Part shown: piece after piece, positions 11,346-21,275 of the stretch
Layout: every line of letters begins with the position of its first letter
How positions within the stretch are numbered: position 1 is the stretch's first letter
NCBI GenBank assembly: GCA_009823395.1
Contig: CM020510.1
Coordinates: 9,499,273-9,563,272, forward strand
Origin: Thamnaconus septentrionalis
Taxonomy: Eukaryota; Chordata; Actinopteri; Tetraodontiformes; Monacanthidae
Direction: 5' to 3'
Length of the DNA stretch: 64,000 nucleotides
Program-made: the position numbers and the translations under genes
The notes under the pieces: model-generated
The model's input: the letters and a program-made list of their open reading frames with translations, nothing else
The model's database searches: none
What the model was told of the DNA's origin: nothing

Positions 11346-13360
11346 TGTGTTTGCTTTTGGTTATATCTTCATGTTTTTGTTTTCTGCAGCCAGACTCCAA
11401 CAGACCATTATTACAAGTATAAACATGACTTTCCAACCATTCGGGAGGTTTAATCAAAAAAGTACATATTTTGGTGCAAATTATTGGTTTTTGACTCGCA
11501 GTAAAATAAAGCCATATGGGAGGAAGAGAAAAACAAGAGAAAAACAACAGGAACCTCATTTGAAAATAGTCAGTGATAAAATAAAGTCAAAAACAGGAAA
11601 CAATGGTTATATATGCTGAAACAGTGAAAAAACTGGAAAAAACAAACTTTTACTCTCTAATGGAAAAATTCATTTTTTGATAGCCATTAATCTTTCTGCA
11701 TGCTCCCAGACCCACGCCTCTGCCTGTTTTCACCTTAGCTGCAAGTTATTAATCTCTGACTTCTGGTAAATTTAATAGCTTTAAAAAAGTCAGCCTCAAT
11801 GATAAGATTCTCCTCTGACCTGGAAATACTTGCGGGCGCGAGGCGAGCGCGACAATGCGTTCCTTTTGAGAGGAGAAACCTTTTGACTTTGGAGCAAATA
11901 TGAAGTCAGAAAAAGTTGCAGCTTGGGCAGTATTTTTATTTTTCTCCTTCCTAAACAGGAACTTGTGAACTTTCCCAAACACTGTTTTTTTCAAAAATTA
12001 AAGAGAGGCTTAGGAGCTGTTCCAGAGTTGTAATGCCGCCTGAGGGGTTTTTTGTGTACTCCAGGTAATAACTGGTGAAGCATCGGGAGCTCGCACAGTT
12101 ACACCTTTATGAGGAAAACCCATCTGAGTCTAACGAAGCGTCGACTTTAACCTGAAATTACCCAGCATGGAATCAGGATGGCCATAAATTCTGAGGGTGT
12201 CCCGTGAAGCTACTCTGTGCATCATTACTGGGCTCCATTAAATCTATCTGGTTAGTTCAGCACAACCTAGAAAGGAGGTGAAAACAGCTCTGACATGTGA
12301 AATCCATAACTTTTAACATAAAAAGGCCTCATCTTCCTCAAGTCCCAAGCGGCCACAGCCACAGGTGAGTTGACAAAAATAATAACAAAAAAAAACACAA
12401 AAGTTGGATTTACAAAAAAAGGCGATAAAATAGAGGTTGAGCTATCAGCTTCGGGGTGGACCAAGGCCAAAATAACAAACCAAAATTGTCCTGACTGAGA
12501 GGCAACAAAACTAAACTAACCAAATGACAAACAACTCACCTCCCTATTTCAACAAAACAGGAGAAAACTACATGACAGAAATGGCAGTCCACCCTTGCTG
12601 CTCAGAGTCTAAAACAGAAGAGTCGAGGACGTATGGCCGGTTGGGAGAAGAGGAGGATGAGGATAGCACTGACCTCCAGCACAAGGAGGATGATTATACC
12701 AGTTGCTAATATGTATTCGTAACACATTAGGCTGCTATGGCACAGTAATTCTCGTGGCTGACTCTGGTTAGCAATGCAAAAACATTTCACAGCCCATCTA
12801 AGTTCAAAGGTCAAGCTACACAACCGACGGTAAACACGGACAAAGGAGATGAGAGGGAAACCATTTGCTGAGATAAACAGGGAAGCCGACCGAGACGGCG
12901 CCTGAACAAGTCAATTAGCTCGATAATAACACATCGATGGCGAAGGGATGAAAAACAAAACGACAAAAAGCAATAAGACAAAGTGAAGCTAATGGAAGCA
13001 GAAAGATGGGACCTGGTCCAGGTCGGCCACCAGAGGCAAACATTTGGGCAGCCGGCCCGCTTATTAGCGCCGCTTGCATCGCGCGAGGCTCAAAGTGCAG
13101 CCGAATCAAGTTCCGTCATTTATCTCCCCGGCTCGTCTCTGATGTGGGGGGACGCACGGCCGCTAACCCCGGCAATGATCGGCCGGTCCCTGCAGTGGGT
13201 CGTTCAGACCGCCGCCGAGAGGTTTGTCCTCTAACACGGCGAGAGCGGGCCATCGCTGAGGTCGGCGCTCTCCCTCCGCCAGTGTCACACTAACTCTCCC
13301 GGGACAACTCTGCTGTAAGTAACCCTCTTTCAGAGAGAGAAGCACTTCATTATATTCAAC
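11346..13360. other. Unique DNA, no gene seen
   Basis: A minus-strand frame at 12602-12823 encodes a hydrophobic stretch (ATGIIILLVLEVSAILILLF) that looks like a membrane segment, and the plus strand of the same place encodes an acidic tail. The two readings are complementary shadows of a C-rich/G-rich bias and I cannot choose either. A purine-rich block lies at 12640-12695. A GC-rich block is at 13050-13300. Confidence 0.35.
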
Positions 13361-13379
13361 TCACACACACACACACACA
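13361..13379. repeat. (CA)n microsatellite
   Basis: About nine CA units, pure. Confidence 0.9.
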
Positions 13380-13969
13380 GAGTTGTGGAGCTGTCTTTCC
13401 AGGGACATTGTCTTCCATTCCATTCATTTTCCATTGTTTTGTTTTTTTATCCCAACACCTTAACCTTCACCGCAATAGGTCGAACAATAACTGGAATCCA
13501 CGCTCTGCCTCGAAACATTTAAAATTTAATAAAAAGATTGTGAGAACTGGCAAAAAGTAGTCCTAACTTCTCAGATATCTGCACACATCTTCAGATAAGT
13601 TGCCTCTGAGTGCAAACTTTAGAAACACACTCCCACACAGTGTCAGGTGTGGATTCAGAATTGCAGTTCCACATATAGAGAACAGTTCTGGCGAAAACAG
13701 AACTGGCACCGAACCAGAACTACCCAAAGAATTCTTTATTTAAAGGTTTGTTCTCTTTTTAAAAGCAGCCCTGTGCAGTTTCTCTACCTGAAAATTATGG
13801 TTTCAAAGTCATTTTCACAATTCATTGATTCGTAACGGTGAGAATGGCACCCGGGCCACTGACACAGACACAGCCGTGTGGCCGGCCCGCATGTTCTCAC
13901 AAGAACTTGGGAGAAGACTTTGGCTGCTGGGAGAGCAAGATCTCCCTCCCTGTGCATTAGTCACATAGT

Positions 13970-14012
13970 CACCCATTCATTTTCTAGCACTGCTTATCCT
14001 GCACTCAGGGAA
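13970..14012 (-). mobile_element. LINE2/V-SINE-type tail end, inverted fragment
   Basis: The wording CCCATTCATTTTCTAGCACTGCTTATCCTG.. resembles the reverse complement of the 3' end shared by fish LINE2 (Maui-like) elements and V-SINEs, whose forward form ends ..GGATAAGCGGTATAGAAAATGGATGG. Only about 40 bp are recognisable. It is a relic with no coding content. Confidence 0.45.
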
Positions 14013-15134
14013 CAGCAATATCTCTCTTGTACTACCAGACAATAAATTGCAAAGTCATTTTTTTCATAATTTCAAGTGTAAAACTCTGCAATGCGCCACT
14101 TTAATATACTTGAAACCTATTGCTCACCTTTTGTGTTGAAAATGAAGGAAAGGTTTTCAATGATAAAGTGCATGGCCTTAAGTCTCACAAGGAAGCTAAA
14201 AAAACAAACAGATTCATTTAAAAGTCATGGCTGTCAGGTGGGATTTGGCAGAACTTTTCCGGGTTACATTACATGTTTTTATGTATTAATGTGACATTCA
14301 GTGACTGGAAAGAAGCAGAAAGAAGGTGAAGCTCAGTGTAGTCACCCTGCTGAGGGTCCAGCTTGCTGTGCTTCTATTCAGAATTACAAAAGAGACTGAA
14401 AATACAGCAGTTTAGCGACCGGACTGCCAAATATGTTTCCTCTCTGAGAAAGTGGCCATATTAGTAATTGTAAATTTGAACAGAGAAAAAACACCACATT
14501 TTAAATGCACACATGTTGTTTTTTTTTGTTTTTTTCCAACAGCAGGTTGCCAGTTCCCAAACGTCCTTTCAACAAACTCACACACAAACTGACCCTGGTA
14601 TCTAATGACTGGTGATTTCACATTGCAGGGCAGCTGATTTCAAGTTTAAATTGACACGTGGCTGCAGGACTTTGGGACCAATCGCCGTCCTTTGAGCGGA
14701 AACTAACAGCCATGATGACCCCAGCGTCAGTGCTACGCTAGAAGTAATTTTCCGAGAGCATGGCAACATGTGCTTATCACCAGAGGCTTTCACCTGCTTC
14801 TGGAACAGCTGCATCTCGTCTTGTTAACAACTCAGCCGACTGGCGGTAAAGAAATCTTACTGGCCCTCTCTCAGAACCTCGTCTATGGGCTCTTTTCCAG
14901 GTGGATACGACATAAATAAATCTCATAAATCTTACACATGCGGCGTCAGGCCCCTGTTGATTACGCCTCTCCAAACTTTCATCCGCCCTGATTAAAGCGC
15001 CACTTTTCCGCTCAACTCTGAGTTCTCCGCGTGGCGGCGAGAAGGCGACAGACGGGTGAAAACTCCGCCAGCGCCATCGACGGGCTGCTGCAGCTGGCGA
15101 AAAGTTGAAACGTGGCCATATCCTCTCCTCTCAC
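14013..15134. other. Unique DNA, no gene seen
   Basis: AT-rich sequence to about 14900, then GC-richer sequence at 15000-15120. There is no recognisable coding content. A T-run lies near 14518-14536. Confidence 0.4.
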
Positions 15135-15189
15135 CTGTGCAGAGTTCAGTGAATAATTCAGCGTCTCATGGATAATCGATGAGGCTGAG
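15135..15189 (-). other. Possible 55-bp exon
   Basis: On the minus strand GTTTCTTACAG precedes 55 bp that end in ACAG|GTGAGA. One frame of three is open and ends ..SIIHETLNYSLNSAQ at a codon boundary. The donor is good and the acceptor moderate. I do not recognise the peptide. Its incoming phase does not match the outgoing phase of the candidate exon at 27782-27901, so the two would not be spliced directly to each other. Confidence 0.15.
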
Positions 15190-15850
15190 CTGTAAGAAAC
15201 GGTCAGCGCCTCCAGCTTTTAACAGCCACAATAGCAAATATGTTGCTCGATTTTATAAAAAAAAACAACAACAACTCTTCCATAAAACGCGTCACCTCCC
15301 TTTAGACCAACACGCCTGTGTGTTCTCCGCTCTCCCCTGGCTGAAGAAAAACTCCTCCGTTAAAAACACCACTTCTCAACGCGCCCTTAAAGGTTGCTTC
15401 GCAGTCGCACGTATACTTGTTGGTTCTGGAAACACCCCGAACCAATTCTTTCTTCAATTTTCTGCCCTCGTCTCGGCGGTGTATCCACTGGAGCACTACG
15501 TGTAACCAGGTCCTGCTCGTGTCTCTCCAGTTAGGGCGGCGCAACGCATGAGAAGGCCAGCGAGGGTAATTGAGAAAACACACAGCTTGCCGCGCTGTCA
15601 TACTGGTGTAGGGCGGCAAAAAGTTGCGAGCCTTGTCGCCTCGCGGTAATGGAGTCGGAGCAGCTTCACTGAAACCGAAGCCGCTCTGAAATCTGCACAA
15701 GTGAAACTTTATATTTTTCTATTTTTACAAGTTGAAAAAGAAAATAAGAAAGAAAGTTCTTTGGTTCTTTTTTTTTTATCATACCGCTGTTTATAAACTA
15801 TTCAATTTTGTCGAAAAATACCTAGTTCACTGCATGACATGCTCACATAT
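15190..15850. other. Unique DNA, no gene seen
   Basis: Overlapping frames of 108 codons (plus) and 132 codons (minus) cover 15180-15700. They are mutual shadows in a moderately GC-rich stretch and carry no domain. No gene is called. Confidence 0.4.
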
Positions 15851-15900
15851 GCCAGTTTATTAGATACTTCTTGCTAATAAAGTGCCTGGTGGGTGTATAT
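15851..15900 (+). mobile_element. Fragment of a fish interspersed repeat (AGTTTATTAG type)
   Basis: GCCAGTTTATTAGATAC..TTGCTAATAAAGTGCCTGGTGGGTGTAT resembles a widespread vertebrate repeat whose ends read CAGTTTATTAGGTACAC and CTAATAAAGTGGCCGGTGAGTGTA. Here the two ends lie next to each other, as if the interior were lost. The family is given from recognition of the wording only. Confidence 0.45.
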
Positions 15901-16778
15901 GGACTTAATGTACGGAGCAGGTTTAAACCCATTAAAATGAAGCAATCCTGAAATTCCTGAAATACGCAGCTGTCAGACATAAAGAACTTGGGAGGAATCG
16001 TTTCAACTTGAGCACCTCGTGCTGAGGTTGTTCTTTAGATTCTCTGAAGTGTCATTTCTGTTACCTTTTGCACATTCAAGTCGAGCAGTCCAAAATAACT
16101 CGAAACATATATTAAAGAGGCAGCATCAGACGCTTGAAAGGCCGCAGCTTCGCACTCAACGCTCAACTGGTGAAAGTATTTACGGCGCCAGCTCTCATTA
16201 ACTGCCGTTCTCTGCAGTAATTAAAAGGGAAAGGTTGGTGGGGAGGATCGGTCTGCTACTCCAACCAGTGCATGTGCAGCTCTGCAATTTCCGTTGAAGA
16301 GGTGGCAGCCAAAGTGTCCATAAGAACGTTATTGCAGTGTGTAGGACCATCTGCCGAGTGGATGATCACTTCAGTTCAAAGCAGCAGTGAATGATGAAAC
16401 ATCTGGACTTCAACTTCATTTGACACAACATTATATTGGAGCAAATGATGTTCCTTCAACATGCTGGAATACTTTCGGGAATGAAGGCCCGATTCTGAAG
16501 TTTTGGTTGCTTACATTCTAGTCGCACGGCCAAAACACTCTCTCCACTTTTGCACATTCTGTTAAATCTGCAAAATGTTTCGCAGAGGTCCTCTGAAATT
16601 CACTTTCAGAGTCCCTCTGCAGAATGCCACAGGGCCCCTGCAAAACCTTCACTCTTAGTGAAATTCCACCATCAGTCCGAGCAATGAGGCAGATGTCTCG
16701 ACTCAGTGAGTCTTGAATGGCTCGAGTAAAACACTGGAACAATCTTGTTTTGTCTTGCACCCTTAAACAGCAGAGCAG
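15901..16778. other. Unique DNA, no gene seen
   Basis: No coding frame or repeat of note. A minus-strand frame at 16518-16856 runs into the GA array and is not a gene. Confidence 0.4.
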
Positions 16779-16826
16779 CAGAGAGAGAGAGAGAGAGAGG
16801 AGAGGGAGGAGGAGAGAGAGAGAGAA
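16779..16826. repeat. Imperfect (GA)n / (GGA)n tract
   Basis: GA units interrupted by GGA and GGAGG. The polypurine strand is plus. Such polypurine-polypyrimidine mirror tracts can adopt triplex DNA, which is inference here. Confidence 0.9.
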
Positions 16827-17942
16827 ACACTCCCTCAGATTTACAGTGTGGCTCATAAATTCTCTCAGTTTAATGTGTACTGCAAGTACGTGGATACCTT
16901 ACAGAGTGCCCTTAAAATTAAGCTTAGTTAAGTCAAATGCCCCTCTGACTATGTGTTAATATAGAGCACAGTTTAAATACTTGAAACACCAGGCTTAGCG
17001 TTAGTGATGCTACTGAGGGGGGTCCCAGTGTTCCCAATGCAAGCGGTCAGCTGGGTGAAGCTTGGTGTTGCTAGCTGCACTGCAGTCTTGATTTTCTCCT
17101 TGTTTTTCTTTCTTTTGCATTCTTCTCCGCCATCCGTGAACCAGCCGTGAACTTTACCACGGCTCTTCAATCTAGTCTGTGTCTTCCCTTCGGGCTGCAC
17201 ATTTCAAGCTCTACCATTCCGGCAGAGCCCATTAGGCACAGTGTTGCTTTTCCAAACCAAAAGGTTGTAATACCATGTTTTTCACCACGGCAACACGCAT
17301 GATAGCGATCTGTAATCTATTTGCTAATTCGTACCCCACCTCAAGAAAACAAACAAACAAAAAAAACAAATCAGAAATCCTGATTTTAATTACGCATATG
17401 AAACACCCACTTGCGTCGCAGTCGCGACAGACAAACAAAGACAAACGCGGCGGCTGCCACTCATCCGTCATTCGGCTTCTCCTGACGGCCCACGCTTTGG
17501 CGCGCCACCGGCGTATCATTACGGGTGGATGCACCTTCGTCTTGGTAAGCTCTTCTGGAGATAAGGTGAGATGTTCCAAAGTGATTCTGGAGTGCCCGTC
17601 TCCGCCGCCGCACTCCGCTACAAATCACATCTCCTCGCGTGGCAGGAAATTGCTTGACATTATGGGGCGGCGCCAGTACCTGGCAGAAGCCCCTTGCATG
17701 CAGATGACGGTCGCTCGCTTTAGGGCAATCCAAGTTTCAAACCTCCTTAGTCTTTCTCTGCCAAGCCCTGGGATAATGCACGGCACGCCCACCACTGACT
17801 CCAATCTGGAATCATGAACACAATGACGAGGAAAAACAGGCGACTCCATCACCCAGCTTAGCGAGTAAGGAGCCACTTGAGCGCATGTGTGATATATGCA
17901 CATATCGAGCTGAGATTGTGATGAATATGGCAGAAAGAATAT
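16827..17942. other. Unique DNA, no gene seen
   Basis: A plus-strand frame of 180 codons covers 17275-17817. It is overlapped by minus-strand frames of 115, 90 and 92 codons and shows no domain. A donor-like AAG|GTGAGA at 17572 lacks a matching acceptor. No gene is called. Confidence 0.35.
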
Positions 17943-18182
17943 GTAGTTAATTGGCTGTCAAACGATTATTTTTTTTTAATCACGATTAATTGCAGAATAG
18001 TTCATTGCGATTAATCGCAGTTTGAATTGCATGTGTAAAATTCTGTTATTTTGCATTTCAAGGCATTTTTATGCTCATAATGCAAAAATATTTCTTACCA
18101 GAACCAAAATTAATTAAGACGTTATGGATTGTATTTAACTAATCGTGATTAATGTGTTCACGCTGAGAGCCCTAGTAGTTAA
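17943..18182. mobile_element. Short hAT-type DNA element with 8-bp target duplication
   Basis: The element spans 17951-18174. Its left end reads TTGGCTGTCAAACGATTA and its right end ..TTCACGCTGAGAGCCCTA, an imperfect inverted pair matching the GGGCTGTCA...TGACAGCCC termini of a common vertebrate non-autonomous element. The interior is rich in the palindromic word CGATTAATCG. The 8-bp word GTAGTTAA stands directly on both sides (17943-17950 and 18175-18182), as expected for a hAT-superfamily insertion. It encodes no transposase and must have been moved in trans. The intact duplication suggests a recognisable, not very ancient, insertion. Confidence 0.8.
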
Positions 18183-20583
18183 TAAAATTAAAAGCAGAAA
18201 CAACAGGTCTGTGAATTAGGTGCTAAATTGTGCTTCGTAGTGTTTAGCAGGTAACGCTAAAGAAGAAAGTGTTTGTGATATTCAGAATGGGTTCCACGGG
18301 AGTTCAGAACGTCACTAAACATTTATTAAAGCGTCACAAGCACGGCACTGTACTTGCTTTCTGTACTTTTATCACCATTCAGGGAAATAAAAGGCTGACA
18401 TAAATTTGGAGAAAGAGCGTTCTGTTGTTTGGTGAGTCAGAAGTTGGTTCGGGAAACATTTTATGGGTTTGTGCCCGGCAGCTATCATGGGACCATTTCC
18501 AAGTTCTTGAGAGAGTTTACCCTGTGGTGTGTTGTCATGGAGATTTTTTTTAAAGGTACCAAAAGACAGAAAGAAAAAAATGTGCCCTTGTTTTCCCACA
18601 TAAAAGGATTTCAAGCTGTTAAAAGCAGATAATGTTGCTCACTCGGAGCAAATACATGTCAAATCTGTTAAAGGAAATATTTCTTGCCAAGTTGAAATAA
18701 GTTTTGAAGTTTGTTCTTTTTTTTTTTTTTTTTTATGAAAATCTGCTCTGGAGAGAATATAAGTGAATAAGAGAATCAGGCTTGTCGGCCCATTGTTCTG
18801 TACTCAAATCCATCACTGCCAGACTTGAACATGCTTTGACTTCCTCCGGCGGCAGTAGAAAGGTAGACTGGAGGAGGATGAAGTGGAGACGACGCTCTCA
18901 AGGTTACTACGTGTCAGATGAATGGCTCTGTCAGCTGTGACAGACCCTTCAAAATAAATGTAAATCAAACAAACATCCTGTGGCTAAAGAGATGACGGCG
19001 CCGCGCGCCCGCTCGCTCGCTAGCCGCATGTCGGCCGCTCGCGCACACGCTCGCTTCATGATACTCGAGGCGCATTACTCGCCTTATCTTTCAAAACACA
19101 CGCACAGACGCGCGCTCGCCCGTGTTCCGCATCCCACTGATGGAATTCTAAGGAAGGTCAACCTCTGGAGAGTACTTTGGGGCTGCGCAGATAATCCACT
19201 TTGATGAATCTGTTCACATTCTCAAAGTGTCATCCTTAAAGCCTTCTGGATGCGCGGACGTCCTCCCCCGATATGAAATAGAAACTTCATAAATCACCTC
19301 CGCTGGCAAACAGCGCTTCGCCGCGCATCGCACTGAATGGGGGAGACTTGTTGAGAATGACAATAGACGCAGGGTTGCGGGTGAGGCTCACCGGAGTGGC
19401 AGGAACACACTTCAAACTGACACTGTTGCCAGTAAAGAAACTTTGTCATTTGGCACAGACGTTTATTCTCCAACAAATTCTGGTGGAGGAGGGACGTGAG
19501 TATTGCCGGCGCCGGTGCCAGACATTGGAAATAAAAGACTGGATTGCCATTGGGAACTTTTTTTTTTTGGCTGAGACCTTCAATAGTCCTTGATGAATCC
19601 TTAAATTTGCTGCACTCGCCCCTTGTCGAGATGAGGATATTTCTCCACTATCTTTCCTTCTTTTTTTTTTGCAGAAATTGTCTCTTTTCAGACAGCTTTC
19701 CCTTTTTTCCCGAAAGCTGCAACACCGTGTCAGTTCCCGCTTTAATAGTTTGTGAGCAAGGTCAGAGGTGCTTCGTACAAAGCTGGTGATACTTCAGTGG
19801 CATTGAACACTGAGTAAATGAACTAAAAAAAAGGGGGAGGCGACAGGGTGGTTCAAGGTAATTTGACTTAATTGATTGCATGCAAGCGTGTGCAACCGCT
19901 AGTTCACACTGAGCCACTGGGCAGCAGGAGGAGCAGAGAGGCAGCAGCGCGGTTGATCAGGTTTTAATATCTAAGGGCCAAAACTCTGGAGAGGAAGGGA
20001 AATAAAAAAGGGTGCGGGATCATGAGGTATGTGCTCGAGGCAAGATGCAAGCTGAGGGGAAGACCTGAGGCTGTAAACACACATCTGAATAGATTAAGAC
20101 AAGTTTCTGTTAAATCGTTCCATCTTGAGAATCCAGCAGGAAGCGCATTGTAATTTACAGTATCCTCATAGAAAGACCCATCTTGTCCAGGCAGTGATTT
20201 AGGTTGAAACTAAGAAAATAAAATGTTAAAAGAAAGAAAGAGTGAGATCTGGTCCCCCTTCAAGAAAACAGAATGCAATTTACAGGACACTGTTTAACTA
20301 CGGCATATTGTGTAATCAGGGAAGGGAAATAGCTAATCACTGATTAAAAGCTGTGTCAGGGCTTGGTCATATTGTGACTGAAAGAAAGTGATGCCACTGT
20401 GCAGAGGTGCAGTGCGTGTCTGTGAGAAAAACCATACATACCATTTGCAAAAAAACAAACAGAAAAATATAGTGAATGCAACAGATTATTATTTTTTTTT
20501 TTTAAAGCAGACAGCTTCACAGTCGCTCTTTTCTGTCTCGTTTTGCTGCCTTCACTTTCACAAGTGAAAATAGCATAAAAGAT
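18183..20583. other. Unique DNA, no gene seen
   Basis: A T-run lies at 18718-18734. A CpG-rich patch lies at 18990-19125 (GACGGCGCCGCGCGCCC and following). Nothing else is supported; a donor-like GAG|GTATGT near 20007 has no matching acceptor. Confidence 0.4.
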
Positions 20584-20838
20584 TTGGCATCGGGCTTCTG
20601 GCAGTCTGTGGCCGTCATTTGCTTCATTTTGTGCCTGGCTGAGTTCCTCCTACATAGCAATCGAAAGCCTCCGCTGGAGAAAATTAGCATTCTGGTTGGA
20701 TCCCGCTACCTGATCTTACACGGCCACAACGAGATGCAGCTGCAGCTACAGCTGAACAAGCTGGCCGGAGAACTGGGGTGGCGCAGACGTACACTGCCCA
20801 CGGTAACGACAGGATGTTTGGACAAACGTCAAACCTAA
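20584..20838 (+). other. Coding-like open frame, unassigned
   Basis: This 84-codon frame has no ATG at its left edge but reads smoothly: a hydrophobic run (SVAVICFILCLAEFLL), then a polar, charged section (RKPPLEKISILVGSRY), then a Gln/Leu-rich stretch and WRRRTLPT. Codon third positions in the second half are mostly C or G. A weak acceptor (CTTCTGGCAG) and a weak donor (ACG|GTAACG at about 20802) bracket it. I do not recognise the protein. It could equally be conserved non-coding DNA. Confidence 0.2.
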
Positions 20839-21200
20839 AAAAAAAAGGAGAAATTCAAATGTGCACGGCTCCTCCACGTTACAGAAAATCTATAGAGACT
20901 AAACACTGGTAGCATCAAAACCATTTGAGTGAGGTGGACGTGCACGCTGAGCACTAAGGTCAGCTCGTCTCGCCTCTCTGTGTTACATGTTGCAGTCTTT
21001 TAGTGTTTACATCTTGGGTTAATGTTTTCATTTCACAGCTGGTGTTGCGATTTCACATCGTGGATGTTGTTTGTTTGTTCATCTAAAATGACTCGGCTCT
21101 CAAGGTTTATGCATCTTTGCTGTGTCCTACAATTACTTGTGGGTTCACGGCTACTGGACCAATGAAATCTATCAGTCTACCACCCATTTAAAGGTAATGA
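20839..21200. other. Unique DNA, no gene seen
   Basis: The end of this stretch reads as an open frame (YNYLWVHGYWTNEIYQSTTH) up to a moderate donor AAG|GTAATG at 21193, but no acceptor is visible, so I do not call an exon. Confidence 0.3.
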
Positions 21201-21209
21201 TACTAATAA

Positions 21210-21275
<66 letters not shown>
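21201..21275. repeat. Compound trinucleotide repeat (TAC)n-(AAT)n
   Basis: ACTAAT units pass into about seven TAC units and then eleven or more AAT units. The poly-Ile and poly-Leu frames across it are repeat products. Confidence 0.95.

Noticed and set aside
12533..12613. Minus-strand segment with a strong acceptor (CTTCTGTTTTAG) and donor (GAG|GTGAGT)
   Set aside because: All three frames contain stops, so it cannot be an internal coding exon. A non-coding exon is possible but unsupported.
17275..17817. 180-codon plus-strand frame
   Set aside because: No domain, irregular composition, overlapped by three minus-strand frames of similar openness.
21042..21062. AGCTGGTGTTG, the first 11 bases of the miR-138 mature sequence
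   Set aside because: The match ends after 11 bases and I could not draw a hairpin around it.
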